Assembly (NCBI GenBank): GCA_903845065.1
Contig: CAIMWH010000214.1
Location: 1-44,160 of the forward strand
Reading direction: 5' to 3'
Length of the DNA stretch: 44,160 nt
Source of the DNA: an uncultured Rhodospirillales bacterium
Lineage (GTDB): Bacteria > Pseudomonadota > Alphaproteobacteria > Acetobacterales > Acetobacteraceae
Every line of letters begins with the position of its first letter. Position 1 is the first letter of the stretch. The notes beneath the pieces are model-generated. The model made no database searches. It worked only from the letters and a program-made list of their open reading frames with translations, and had not been told where the DNA came from. Of this stretch, positions 31,677 to 39,922 are shown one piece after another. The translations under genes were made by a program, and so were the position numbers.

Positions 31677-32507
31677 CTACTTCTTGAACAGCGGCGCCGG
31701 CGGCGGGGCGCTGCGGGTGTAGTCCATCACGGTGTAGCCGCCGCCCTGGTAGCGCTCCTGCACCGGGTTGTCGCTCACCTTGCCGGCCATTTGTGCGGCG
31801 AAGGGGTCGGCGCTGTCCTCGGGGAGCCAAGCGAGGGTTTCGCGGGCATCGTGGCGCCAGTAGGTGCGGCTGTTGGCCGAGGCGCCCCAGATGACGCAGC
31901 TGCCGGTTTTCTCGGCCAGGGTGGCGCGGGCGCAGAGGCGGGCGAGGTCGTCGTAGCTGAGCCAGGTGGAGAGCATGCGGGCGTCGATCGGCTCGGGGAA
32001 GCTGGAGCCGATGCGGACGTTGACGTTCTCGACGCCGTGCTTGAACCAGTACATCCGGCCCATCAGTTCGCCATAGGCCTTGGACAGGCCGTAGTAGCCG
32101 TCGGGCATGAACTGGCAGTCGTCATCGAGCGGGGTGGCGCGTTCGTGGAAGCCGATGGAGTGGTTGGATGAGGCGAACAGCACGCGGGCGCCCTCGCGGC
32201 GGGCGGCTTCGTAGATGTGGTAGAGGCCGCGGATGTTGGGGCCGATCACGTCCTCGAAGGGGTGTTCGGTGGAGACGCCGCCGAAATGCAGGATCATGCC
32301 GCAGCCTTCGGCGAGCTTCAGGATGGTCATGCCGTCATTGAGGTCGGCCTTGGTGAAGCTGGCACGGGGGGGCAAGGGGTCGGGGAAGGGGGCGATGTCG
32401 GTGAGCACCAGGGTCCAGCCGAGGGCGCCGAGGGCCTTGGCGAGGTGGCGGCCGAGGTTGCCGGAGGCGCCGGTGAGCAGGACAGGCTTGGTGGGAATGT
32501 TGGTCAT
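31677..32507 (-). CDS. NAD-dependent uronate dehydrogenase-like SDR
   Basis: 276 residues. VLLTGASGNLGRHLAKAL is the Rossmann GxxGxxG motif. ASSNHSIGFHER and the Tyr-x-x-x-Lys in YYGLSKAYGELMGR, together with VRIGSSFPEP and RMLSTWLSYDDLARL, resemble bacterial uronate dehydrogenase (EC 1.1.1.203), which oxidises galacturonate or glucuronate to the aldaric acid lactone. The length (about 265-275) agrees. It follows the GGT gene by 9 bp and is the last gene of this operon. The link between uronate oxidation and the nitrile-hydratase-like genes is not obvious; a different hexuronate-like substrate is possible. Confidence 0.8.
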   Translation of the reverse strand: MTNIPTKPVLLTGASGNLGRHLAKALGALGWTLVLTDIAPFPDPLPPRASFTKADLNDGMTILKLAEGCGMILHFGGVSTEHPFEDVIGPNIRGLYHIYEAARREGARVLFASSNHSIGFHERATPLDDDCQFMPDGYYGLSKAYGELMGRMYWFKHGVENVNVRIGSSFPEPIDARMLSTWLSYDDLARLCARATLAEKTGSCVIWGASANSRTYWRHDARETLAWLPEDSADPFAAQMAGKVSDNPVQERYQGGGYTVMDYTRSAPPPAPLFKK

Positions 32508-32516
32508 GGAAGTCTC

Positions 32517-34262
32517 CTAATATCCTTGGGCGGTGCCGGCGGAGCGGCGGTCGTCATTTGCACCGTAGAACAGGCCGGGCCGCATCATGCGCGCGCTGGC
32601 GCTATCGCCGCCGGAGGTGGGGTAGCTGCGCTGGGTGGGTTGGGCCGGGCCGATGGCGATGAGTTCGGCGGCGCCCCAGGGGCGCTGGGTGACGAGCTTG
32701 TAGCCCATGCCGCGCAGCAGCGCCTCGGTATCGGGGGAGAGGGCGTCGGGCTCGATGAAGGTGACGTCGGGCAGCCACTGGTGGTGGATGCGCGGGGCGT
32801 TGACGGCCTCGCGCGGTTCCATGCCGTGGTCGATGACGTTGAGGATGGTTTGCAGGGTGATGGTGATGATGCGGGCGCCGCCGGGGGAGCCGAGGACGAG
32901 GAAGACGCGGCCGTCACGGGTGACCAGGGTGGGGGCCATGGAGGAGAGCGGGCGCTTGCCGGGGGCGATGGCGTTGGCGGCGCCTTGCACTAGGCCAAAC
33001 AAGTTAGGCACGCCGGGCTTGATGGTGAAGTCGTCCATTTCGTCGTTCATCAGCACGCCGGTGCCGGGGGCCATGGCGAGGGCGCCGAACGCGCCGTTGA
33101 TGGTGTAGGTGACGGCCACCGCGTTGCCGGATTTGTCGGCGACGGAATAATGGGTGGTCTCGGTTTTCTCGTGCGGTTCCACGCCGGGGGCCAGGGTGGC
33201 GGAGGGGGTGGCGGCGGGGCCGATTTTGGCGCGGATGGCGGCGGCGTACTCCTTTGAGAGCAGGCGGTCGAGCGGATTGCGCACGAAGGCGGGGTCACCA
33301 AGGTAGGTGTTGCGGTCGAGATAGGCGTGGCGCATCGCCTCGATCAGCAGATGGACGGATTGGGCCGAGCGGACGCCGAGGGCGCGCAGGTCGTAGCCTT
33401 CGAGGATGTTGAGGATTTCGCACAGGGCGGTGCCGCCCGACGAGGGCGGCGGGGCGGAGACGATGGTGTAGCCGCGATAGGTGCAGGACAGCGGAGCGGT
33501 TTCGTTGATGCGATAGGCGGCGAGGTCGGCCGCGGTGAGGATGCCGCCGCCGGCGCGGGCGGCGGCCTCCACGGCGGCGGGGAAGTGGCCGGCGTAGAAG
33601 GCGGGGGGGCCATCGGCGGCGATGGCGGCGAGGGTGGTGGCGAGGTCGGCCTGGACCAGGCGGTCGCCTGGTTGCAGGGCGGTGCCGTCGGGGCGGAGGA
33701 AGATCGCGGCGAGGGTGGGGTTGGCTGCGAACTGGCGGGTGCGCAGGTCGAGGATGTCGGTATCGCCGCGGGTGAGGATGAAGCCGTCACGGGCGAGGCG
33801 GATGGCGGGTTCCATCACCACGGCGCGTGGCAGGGTGCCGTACTTCGCCAGCGCGGTGTCCAGGCCAAGCACGCTGCCGGGGACGGCCACGGCTTTCCAG
33901 CCGACCAGGGAGGCGCCGGGGACGGGTTTGCCGGCGGCGTCGAGATACATGTCGGCGGTAGCCGCGGCGGGGGCGGTTTCGCGGAAATCGAGGAACACGT
34001 CCCGCCCGGCGGCGAGGTGCAGGGTCATGAAGCCGCCGCCGCCGATATTGCCGCAGCAGGGGTTCACCACCGCAAGGGCGTAGCCGACGGCCACGGCGGC
34101 ATCGATGGCGTTGCCGCCGCGCTTGAGCATGTCCACGCCCGCGGCGGTGGCGAGGTGCTGGGCGGACACCACCATGCCGTTGGCAGCCTCCACCGAAGCG
34201 GGGGAGGCTGCCTGCGCCGCGGTGCCGAGGCAGAGCGCCAGCAGCGCGGCGAGGATGCGCAT
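32517..34262 (-). CDS. ggt: Gamma-glutamyltransferase (gamma-glutamyltranspeptidase)
   Basis: 581 residues with a signal peptide (about 1-18, LAALLALCLGTAAQA). The autoprocessing and nucleophilic threonine is in ETTHYSVADKSGNAVAVTYT, near residue 380. VNPCCGNIGGGGFMTLH, PLSSMAPTLV and GSPGGARI are the other family signatures, so the enzyme should mature into large and small subunits in the periplasm. It hydrolyses or transfers gamma-glutamyl groups from glutathione and gamma-glutamyl amino acids. Start 34262 is 3 bp after the nitrile-hydratase alpha gene, so the two are probably co-translated. Confidence 0.94.
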   Translation of the reverse strand: MRILAALLALCLGTAAQAASPASVEAANGMVVSAQHLATAAGVDMLKRGGNAIDAAVAVGYALAVVNPCCGNIGGGGFMTLHLAAGRDVFLDFRETAPAAATADMYLDAAGKPVPGASLVGWKAVAVPGSVLGLDTALAKYGTLPRAVVMEPAIRLARDGFILTRGDTDILDLRTRQFAANPTLAAIFLRPDGTALQPGDRLVQADLATTLAAIAADGPPAFYAGHFPAAVEAAARAGGGILTAADLAAYRINETAPLSCTYRGYTIVSAPPPSSGGTALCEILNILEGYDLRALGVRSAQSVHLLIEAMRHAYLDRNTYLGDPAFVRNPLDRLLSKEYAAAIRAKIGPAATPSATLAPGVEPHEKTETTHYSVADKSGNAVAVTYTINGAFGALAMAPGTGVLMNDEMDDFTIKPGVPNLFGLVQGAANAIAPGKRPLSSMAPTLVTRDGRVFLVLGSPGGARIITITLQTILNVIDHGMEPREAVNAPRIHHQWLPDVTFIEPDALSPDTEALLRGMGYKLVTQRPWGAAELIAIGPAQPTQRSYPTSGGDSASARMMRPGLFYGANDDRRSAGTAQGY

Positions 34263-34265
34263 GGG

Positions 34266-34850
34266 TTAGCCGATCGCCGGCAGGGTCACCCCGATCATGT
34301 CGCCCTCGCGCACGATGGCGGCGAGTTGTTCGGCGCTCCAGCCTTCGGTGCCGGTGGGGCGGCGGGGGAGCACCATCCAGCGGTAGTCGGCGGTGCTGTC
34401 GACCACGCGCAGCTTCATGCCGTCGGGCAGCACGGTGCCCCATTCGCCGAGCAGGCCGCGCGGATCGCGGACGGCGCGGGCGCGGTAGGCGGCGGATTTG
34501 AACCAGAACGGCGGGTAGCCGAGCACGGCGCGCGGGTAGCAGGAGCAGAGCGTGCAGACGACCAGGTTGTGCACCTCGTCTGTATCCTCGAGCACGCCGA
34601 GCGGGGGCAGGCCGCGCATGGGGATGGCCATGGCTTCGGCGGCCATCGTGCCGTCCCGCAGCATGAGGGCCTTGTAGTCAGGGTCGGTCCAGGCGCGGGC
34701 CACCATGCGGGCGCCCTGGGCCGGGCTGCCGCCATCGGTGATGCGGATGCGCTCGGCAATGTCCTCCGTCGTCATGTGCCCTTTGGCGGTCAGCAGGGAG
34801 CGGACGGCTTCGAGCAGGCGGTCGGACGGGGTTTCGAGGATGTTGCTCAT
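34266..34850 (-). CDS. Nitrile hydratase alpha / thiocyanate hydrolase gamma-type subunit, cobalt type
   Basis: 194 residues from ATG 34850, which overlaps the previous stop by one base (TGATG). The metal claw VCTLCSCYP (about residues 104-112) is the cobalt-type CTLCSC; iron enzymes have CSLCSC. GGSPAQGARMVARAWTDPDY and GYPPFWFKSAAYRARAV are typical of NHase alpha. The two outer cysteines would be oxidised to sulfinic/sulfenic acid in the active enzyme. Together with the two short beta-half genes just upstream it should form a low-spin Co(III) hydratase. Whether the substrate is a nitrile or thiocyanate cannot be told. No activator/Co-chaperone gene is visible nearby. Confidence 0.9.
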   Translation of the reverse strand: MSNILETPSDRLLEAVRSLLTAKGHMTTEDIAERIRITDGGSPAQGARMVARAWTDPDYKALMLRDGTMAAEAMAIPMRGLPPLGVLEDTDEVHNLVVCTLCSCYPRAVLGYPPFWFKSAAYRARAVRDPRGLLGEWGTVLPDGMKLRVVDSTADYRWMVLPRRPTGTEGWSAEQLAAIVREGDMIGVTLPAIG

Positions 34851-35128
34851 CAGGCGGCCTCCAGCCAATGGTCGAAGATCTCGATGACGAGTTCGTCGGG
34901 TGCGGCGCCCTCGGGCCAGAACGGCTTGGGGTCAAAGCGGACGTGGTAGAGCGGGCGCACGGCGGCGGGGCGGGCGAAAGCGAGGTCCTCGGGGTTGGGG
35001 AAATCGCCGAGATGGCGGACCACCACGCCGGTTTCGCCGCGCACGTAATGCGGCGTGCGGATGTGGCAGGGGCCGCGCAGTTCCGGCCAGTCGTTCTTGA
35101 CGCGCACTTGGGTGCCGGGCGCGAACAT
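34850..35128 (-). CDS. Nitrile hydratase beta, C-terminal half as a separate subunit
   Basis: 92 residues from ATG 35128. HIRTPHYVRGETGVVVRHLG and LYHVRFDPKPFWPEG are the C-terminal SH3-like barrel of NHase beta, including the conserved Arg in the RTPHYVRG segment that supports the metal claw. A one-piece NHase beta is about 220-230 residues; here the N-terminal half is encoded by the previous gene and this half begins at FAPGTQVRV. The same division is known in thiocyanate hydrolase (alpha and beta subunits) and in the three-subunit toyocamycin nitrile hydratase. It overlaps both neighbours by one base. Confidence 0.87.
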   Translation of the reverse strand: MFAPGTQVRVKNDWPELRGPCHIRTPHYVRGETGVVVRHLGDFPNPEDLAFARPAAVRPLYHVRFDPKPFWPEGAAPDELVIEIFDHWLEAA

Positions 35129-35460
35129 CACACCTGCTCCAGGGCGGCGCGCAGTTCGGCTTCGGTGAATATGCCCTTGGCCAGCATGTTGTCGGTGATG
35201 GAGCGCATCCAGCGCTGGTAGTAGGACATCCGGAGGTATTGGTCCTCCGGGATGGCCTCGATGGCGCGGCGCATTTCGTCCACCGACATGAGCTTTTTCA
35301 TGCCGAGGAGTTGGCGGATGGCGTCGACTTCCTTGTCGAAGTCGTTGAGCGCGTGCGGTTCGGTGTCTACCGGGTCGCACATGAATTTCGTCACGCCGCC
35401 CATGTCGTGCATCGCGCGGGGCGCGTCCTCCTTCAGCGCGCGCGGCAGTTCGTCCTTCAT
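35128..35460 (-). CDS. Nitrile hydratase beta, N-terminal half as a separate subunit
   Basis: 110 residues from ATG 35460. The core YLRMSYYQRWMRSITDNMLA followed by KGIFTEAEL corresponds to the conserved SYYxRW...LLxxKGxxTxxEL helix region of NHase beta. The FDKEVDAIRQLLG stretch near the middle and Gly/His-poor N-terminus differ from full NHase beta, which starts MNGxHDxGG; here DMGGVTKFM stands in that place. It is the first gene of a five-gene operon (beta-N, beta-C, alpha, ggt, uronate dehydrogenase-like). Confidence 0.85.
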   Translation of the reverse strand: MKDELPRALKEDAPRAMHDMGGVTKFMCDPVDTEPHALNDFDKEVDAIRQLLGMKKLMSVDEMRRAIEAIPEDQYLRMSYYQRWMRSITDNMLAKGIFTEAELRAALEQV

Positions 35461-35480
35461 GAGGGCCCCCGTTGGTTGAT

Positions 35481-35502
35481 GGCGGGGACTTTTCTCCCCG
35501 CC
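35481..35502 (-). terminator. Hairpin between the 371-aa gene and the nitrile-hydratase genes
   Basis: GGCGGGGA (35481-35488) and TCCCCGCC (35495-35502) form a perfect 8-bp stem with a 6-base loop, 11 bp past the stop of the upstream gene. Without a T-tract it may be a weak terminator, attenuator or processing site separating the two units. Confidence 0.5.
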
Positions 35503-35513
35503 GGGCCGGTTCG

Positions 35514-36629
35514 TCAATCGCCGGTGAGTTTCTTGGTGGGCGGCAGGCCCTTGCTCAACACGTAGCGCTTGAGGCTGTCGGTATCGCCCTCGCCGAAGCT
35601 GCCGGTGCTGATGTCGCGGTTGTTGGCATCGAGGCTGAGGGTGATGGCGGGCCAGCCGTTGTCGGCCATCAGCAGGATGGTGCGCGGCGCCTTGAGGCCG
35701 AACACATCCACGCCGTCGGGCGAATCCTTCAGGAGTTGTTCGGCCAGTTTCTGGCCGCCGGTGCCGCGGATATGGGCATCCAGGATGGAGTAGTTGGGGT
35801 TGAGGCGGATCACCACGGTGGCGGCGAACTTGACGCCCATGCCGCCGGAAACCTTGCCGCTGCGCACCCATTCCTCGCTGAGGACGCGGAACAGGGCCTG
35901 CGAGTTCGAGGCCGCCAGGGTGGCCTCGACGGCGGTGAGGGTGTCGAGCAGGGCCATGCGCATCATGGCGTAGTCGTCATCGGCCTTGGTGGACTGCACC
36001 ATCACGCCCTTGCCGGGCTTGCCGCCGCTCTTGGCGCCGGTGGTGGGGGCCTCATAGGCCTCGCGGCGGGCGCGAACGGCAGAGATGAAGCCCTGGCGCT
36101 GCGAGAGGACCAGTTGTTCCAGCTTGCCGATCGCCTGGGCGTGCTGAACGACGAAATCGCGCAGGGTGGCCGAGGCGCTGGCGGTGGCGGCGCGGGCGGC
36201 TTCGGCGGCGAGGCCCTTCACCAGGGCATCGAGTTCCGAGGCGCCGGGGGCGTGCTTCATCATCGCGCCCATCACCTTGTCGGTGAAGAAGGTGAGCACG
36301 ACCTTCTGGAAATCGGGCGTCGCTTCGGCGTCGGCCGAGCTGGTCATCACCTTGTCGAACACCTGGAGCGCGGTTTGCCAGCCGATCAGGATGGCGGCCT
36401 GCTTGTCCATGATGGTCGCGGCGATGTCCTCGTCCTTCATGCCGGTGGGGGACATCGCATCGGGGATTTCGGCCGCTTGCGGGGCGCCGCCGGCGGGCGC
36501 CACGGTTTTCGGGGCGGCGCTCTTGGCCGCCGGCTCGTCATCGGTGCGGGCGGGCGGCGGTGCCGTGCCGATCACCGTGGCCAACCATTTGTATTTCGCG
36601 TCGATCGACGCGTTGCCTTCACCTGCCAT
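35514..36629 (-). CDS. Unrecognised 371-residue protein
   Basis: From ATG 36629, with GAGG eight bases upstream on its strand. No signal peptide or membrane helix. Residues about 20-60 are a Pro/Ala/Lys-rich disordered linker (TAPPPARTDDEP...). The following helical domain is rich in Ala, Met and acidic residues (KDEDIAATIMDKQAAILIGW; FFTDKVMGAMMKHAPGASEL), and 'RDFVVQHAQAIGKLEQLVLS' has coiled-coil character. The C-terminal 120 residues look like a compact alpha/beta domain (KFAATVVIRLNPNYSILDAH; APRTILLMADNGWPAITLSL). I cannot assign a family. Codon use is like its neighbours. It precedes the nitrile-hydratase operon by 53 bp and a hairpin. Confidence 0.75.
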   Translation of the reverse strand: MAGEGNASIDAKYKWLATVIGTAPPPARTDDEPAAKSAAPKTVAPAGGAPQAAEIPDAMSPTGMKDEDIAATIMDKQAAILIGWQTALQVFDKVMTSSADAEATPDFQKVVLTFFTDKVMGAMMKHAPGASELDALVKGLAAEAARAATASASATLRDFVVQHAQAIGKLEQLVLSQRQGFISAVRARREAYEAPTTGAKSGGKPGKGVMVQSTKADDDYAMMRMALLDTLTAVEATLAASNSQALFRVLSEEWVRSGKVSGGMGVKFAATVVIRLNPNYSILDAHIRGTGGQKLAEQLLKDSPDGVDVFGLKAPRTILLMADNGWPAITLSLDANNRDISTGSFGEGDTDSLKRYVLSKGLPPTKKLTGD

Positions 36630-36779
36630 TTGCCAGACCTCGGTTGTGGGGTGGGCGTCGGATCGGAACCGACGCTGATGCCGCAGCATGAGGGAGATGG
36701 AGGCGCGTGGGGTGTGATGGGAGACACCCGGCCTATGAACTCCGCGTGAGCCCCGCTCGTGGGCTATGGGCGGGAAGGC

Positions 36780-36812
36780 CCGCCCGGATGACGCGAGGGG
36801 TCATCCGGGCGG
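36780..36812 (-). terminator. Hairpin downstream of tyrS
   Basis: A 13-bp stem, CCGCCCGGATGAC (36780-36792) with GTCATCCGGGCGG (36800-36812), and a 7-base loop lie 6 bp past the tyrS stop on the minus strand. There is no clear T-run, so the type is uncertain. The rest of 36630-36779 shows no gene. Confidence 0.6.
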
Positions 36813-36818
36813 CGGATT

Positions 36819-38060
36819 TCAGCCGATCTGGACCAGGCGATGGTGCTTGCGGCCGGAGGAGACGCGCACACCGGCGCGCAATGCTGCCTCCGGTACCACG
36901 AGGGCCTCGTCCTTCACCGGTGCGTCATCGAGGCGGGCGCCGCCGCCGCGGATGAGGCGGCGGGCTTCGGCGTTGCTGGCGACCAGGCCGGAGAGGGCGA
37001 GCAGGCGGAAGATGGCGATGCCGCCCTCCATCACCTCGCTGGCGGCCACCTCGACGCGCGGTACATCCCCGCCGGTGCCTTCCTCGAAGGTGCGGCGGGC
37101 GGTTTCGGCGGCTTCCACGGCGGCCTTGGTGCCGTGGATGAGGGCGGTGGCCTCGGTGGCGAGGATTTTCTTGGCCTCGTTGATCTCGGCGCCGCCGAGG
37201 GCTTCGAGGCGGGCGATCTCCGCCAGCGGCAGGTCGGTGAACAGCTTGAGGAAACGGCCCACGTCAGCGTCCTCGGTGTTGCGCCAGAACTGCCAGTAGT
37301 CGAACACCGGCAACCGGTCGGGGCTGAGCCATACCGCGCCCTTGGCGGTCTTGCCCATCTTGGCGCCGGACGCGGTGGCGAGCAGCGGCGTGGTCAGGCC
37401 GAACACCGTCTTGCTGTCGGTGCGGCGCACCAGGTCGATCCCGGAGACGATGTTGCCCCACTGGTCCGAGCCGCCCATTTGCAGGGTGACGCCGTAGCGG
37501 CGGTTGAGTTCGCGAAAATCGTAGCTTTGCAGGATGGAGTAGTTGAATTCGAGGAACGTCAGCCCCTGCTCGCGCTCCAGGCGGGACTTCACGCTGTCGA
37601 AGCCGAGCATGCGGTTGACCGAAAAGTGCACGCCGACTTCGCGCAGGAGCTGGATGTAACTGAGCTTGTCCAGCCATTCCGCGTTGTCGGGCATGATGGC
37701 GTCGGTCGGGCCGTCCCCGAAGGTCATCAGCTTTTCGATGTTCTTGCGGATGCCGGCCTTGTTGGCGGCGATCTGCTCGTCGGTCAGCAACTGGCGGGCT
37801 TCCTCGCGGAACGAGGGGTCACCGATCTTGGTGGTGCCGCCGCCGATGAGCGGGATGGGCCGGTGGCCATGGCGCTGCATCAGGCGCAGCATCATCAACG
37901 GCAGCATATGGCCGACATGGAGGCTGTCCGCGGTGCAGTCGAACCCGATATACCCTGACACGACGCCGGCTTTGAGGGCGGTTTCGAGGCCCTCGGTGTC
38001 GGTGCATTGGAAGACGAAGCCGCGCGCGGTGGCTTCATGGAGGAAGTCGGCGGTGGTCAT
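36819..38060 (-). CDS. tyrS: Tyrosyl-tRNA synthetase
   Basis: 413 residues from ATG 38060; ATG 38066, two codons upstream, is possible but too close to the GGA ribosome site. The HIGH-type motif is HVGH (residues 48-51), the tyrosine-pocket GSDQWGN is present, and the KMSKS loop reads KMGKT. The C-terminal S4-like RNA-binding domain (about 345-413) has [20 protein letters not shown]. It charges tRNA-Tyr in the cytoplasm and is essential. It is divergent from anmK, an arrangement common in Alphaproteobacteria. Confidence 0.96.
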   Translation of the reverse strand: MTTADFLHEATARGFVFQCTDTEGLETALKAGVVSGYIGFDCTADSLHVGHMLPLMMLRLMQRHGHRPIPLIGGGTTKIGDPSFREEARQLLTDEQIAANKAGIRKNIEKLMTFGDGPTDAIMPDNAEWLDKLSYIQLLREVGVHFSVNRMLGFDSVKSRLEREQGLTFLEFNYSILQSYDFRELNRRYGVTLQMGGSDQWGNIVSGIDLVRRTDSKTVFGLTTPLLATASGAKMGKTAKGAVWLSPDRLPVFDYWQFWRNTEDADVGRFLKLFTDLPLAEIARLEALGGAEINEAKKILATEATALIHGTKAAVEAAETARRTFEEGTGGDVPRVEVAASEVMEGGIAIFRLLALSGLVASNAEARRLIRGGGARLDDAPVKDEALVVPEAALRAGVRVSSGRKHHRLVQIG

Positions 38061-38095
38061 GGGCATGATTCCGGTTTCGAGCGACCTGCGGGCTA

Positions 38096-38115
38096 CCACA
38101 ATGGGACCATTGTGG
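38096..38115. promoter_or_regulatory. Perfect palindrome in the tyrS-anmK divergent promoter
   Basis: CCACAATGG (38096-38104), GA, CCATTGTGG (38107-38115): nine-base perfect arms, centred 12-31 bp before the anmK start and 36-55 bp before tyrS. Operator for an unknown regulator is the likeliest reading; a short stem in the anmK leader is the alternative. Confidence 0.55.
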
Positions 38116-38126
38116 GAACGTGGGAC

Positions 38127-39200
38127 ATGAAAATGCTGCGTTGCATCGGGCTGATGAGCGGCACTTCGCTGGATGGGGTGGACGCGGCGCTGCTGGAAAC
38201 CGACGGGGTGAATATCGGGCGGTTCGGGCCGGCGTTGACATTGCCGTATGATGACGTGCTGCGCGGCGACCTGCGGCGGCTGCTCGACATGGCGCCGACG
38301 CTGGATGCCGCCGATCCGTTCCTCGCGGACGTCACGACGCGGTTGACGGCGCGGCATATCGAGGCGGTGGCGGCCATCGGCGAGCCGGCCGACCTGATCG
38401 GGTTCCATGGGCAGACCATCCTGCATCAGCCGGATCGGCGGCGGACCTGGCAGATCGGCGATGCGGCGGGGTTGGCGCGGGCGACCAATACGGCGGTGGC
38501 GTTCGATTTCCGCTCGGCGGATGTGGCGGCGGGCGGGGAGGGGGCGCCGCTGGTGCCGGTGTATCACCAGGCGCTGGCGGCCGGGCTGGAGAAGCCGCTG
38601 GCGGTGCTGAATATCGGCGGCGTGGGCAACGTCACCTGGATCGGGGCCCATGGCGGGTTGCTGGCGTTCGATACCGGGCCGGGCAATGGGCCGCTGGATG
38701 ACTGGGCGGCGCGGCACAGCAATTTGCCGATCGACGCGGATGGGGCGCTGTCGGCGGCGGGGACGGTGGATGCGGCGGTGCTGGGGCGGCTGCTGGCGCA
38801 TCCGTATTTCGCCCGGCCGGCGCCGAAATCGCTCGATCGGCTGGATTTCGGGCGGGCGCTGGCGGCGAGCGGGGTGGAGGGGCTGTCACCGGCCGATGGG
38901 GCGGCGACGCTGGTGGCGTTCACCGCGGCTTCGGTGGCGATGAGCCGGCTGCCGGGGCCGGTGAAGCGCTGGCTGGTGACGGGTGGCGGGCGGCACAATC
39001 CCACCATCATGGCGGCGCTGTCGGCGCGGCTGGGGGTGCCGGTGGAGAAGGTGGAGGCGGTGGGCTGGGATGGGGACGCGTTGGAGGCCCAGTGCTTCGC
39101 GTTTCTCGCGGCCCGGGTGCTGGCGGGGCTGCCGCTGAGTTTCCCGGGCACCACCGGGGCGCCGTGTGCGTTGCCTGGCGGGCGGGTGGTGCAGCCGTAG
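38127..39200 (+). CDS. anmK: Anhydro-N-acetylmuramic acid kinase
   Basis: 357 residues from ATG 38127. The N-terminal phosphate loop is [45 protein letters not shown] and [13 protein letters not shown] are the other AnmK signatures (ATPase fold of the hexokinase/Hsp70 type). It opens and phosphorylates 1,6-anhydro-MurNAc to MurNAc-6-phosphate in cell-wall recycling. The C-terminal part [13 protein letters not shown] binds the sugar. It ends 2 bp from the convergent CxxCxxCC gene. Confidence 0.95.
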   Translation: MKMLRCIGLMSGTSLDGVDAALLETDGVNIGRFGPALTLPYDDVLRGDLRRLLDMAPTLDAADPFLADVTTRLTARHIEAVAAIGEPADLIGFHGQTILHQPDRRRTWQIGDAAGLARATNTAVAFDFRSADVAAGGEGAPLVPVYHQALAAGLEKPLAVLNIGGVGNVTWIGAHGGLLAFDTGPGNGPLDDWAARHSNLPIDADGALSAAGTVDAAVLGRLLAHPYFARPAPKSLDRLDFGRALAASGVEGLSPADGAATLVAFTAASVAMSRLPGPVKRWLVTGGGRHNPTIMAALSARLGVPVEKVEAVGWDGDALEAQCFAFLAARVLAGLPLSFPGTTGAPCALPGGRVVQP

Positions 39201-39202
39201 GG

Positions 39203-39793
39203 TTACGCCTGCGCGGGCGGGTGCTTCTTCATCACGATGGGGACGTGCTTGCCGGCGCGGCCCTTGGCGCGGGCGGCGCGCAGGATGCGGAGCACCTCCT
39301 CCTTGTCGGAGGTTTGCACGGCGTGGAGCAGCACCTCGTTGATGCGGGCGCTGCTGGAGGTGTAGCCGGGCGGGCCGGGGATGGAGAGGTAGACCGGGAT
39401 GTCGGCGGCGACCGCCGCGGCGACGGATTCGGCCAGGCCCTCGGCCTTCAGCGCGGCGTTGGTGAGCAGGGTGAAGATGACGCCGATGCGGGGCGTGCCG
39501 TCGGTTTTGGAGATTTCGCCGTGCTGGCGGACCAGGACGCCCGAGACGTCCGGCCGCATGGTCTGGCGGATCCATTTCAGTTGGCGCCAGCCGCAGAAGA
39601 ATTCCCGGCAGGTGCGCGGGCGGGTGGGGTAGATGGCGCATCTCTTGTCCGGCAGCGTGTTGCGGCAGCGGTAGCCCTGCGGCTTCTGCATTTCGGCGTC
39701 ATCGATGGTGAGCGAGACGCAGCACACGTTGCACTCGCCGCATTCGCGGCCGGGGATGAGGGGGAGTTCGGGGGCGGCGGGGAGATCGGACAT
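39203..39793 (-). CDS. YkgJ-family CxxCxxCC-domain protein
   Basis: 196 residues from ATG 39793. CGECNVCC (Cys18, 21, 24, 25) with the later YRCRN, RCAIYPTRP and TCREFFCGW cysteines is the YkgJ/UPF0153 zinc- or iron-chelating signature. The second half (about 95-196) is ordinary alpha/beta. Function is unknown in the family, with suggested roles in metal handling. Reading continues open far upstream, but that is antisense shadow of the hydantoinase genes. Confidence 0.85.
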   Translation of the reverse strand: MSDLPAAPELPLIPGRECGECNVCCVSLTIDDAEMQKPQGYRCRNTLPDKRCAIYPTRPRTCREFFCGWRQLKWIRQTMRPDVSGVLVRQHGEISKTDGTPRIGVIFTLLTNAALKAEGLAESVAAAVAADIPVYLSIPGPPGYTSSSARINEVLLHAVQTSDKEEVLRILRAARAKGRAGKHVPIVMKKHPPAQA

Positions 39794-39864
39794 GGCGCTG
39801 TTTCCACCGGGGTGGCGCCAGATTAGCAGGGCCGCAACGAAGGGGAAGCGTGCCGGACCACACA

Positions 39865-39893
39865 TTGACGCTATTTGCTGCCGCCCGGACAAT
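39865..39893 (+). promoter_or_regulatory. Candidate sigma-70 promoter for the hydantoinase-type genes
   Basis: TTGACG (39865-39870), 17 bases, GACAAT (39888-39893), ending 30 bp before the GTG start of the B gene. The -35 box is 5 of 6 and the -10 box 4 of 6 to consensus. Confidence 0.5.
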
Positions 39894-39922
39894 CGCCCCA
39901 ACAGCATCCGGAGGCCGCGACC

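Noticed and set aside
33327-34949. 540-codon open frame on the plus strand
   Set aside because: Antisense shadow of GGT and nitrile-hydratase alpha; Gly/His-rich low complexity.
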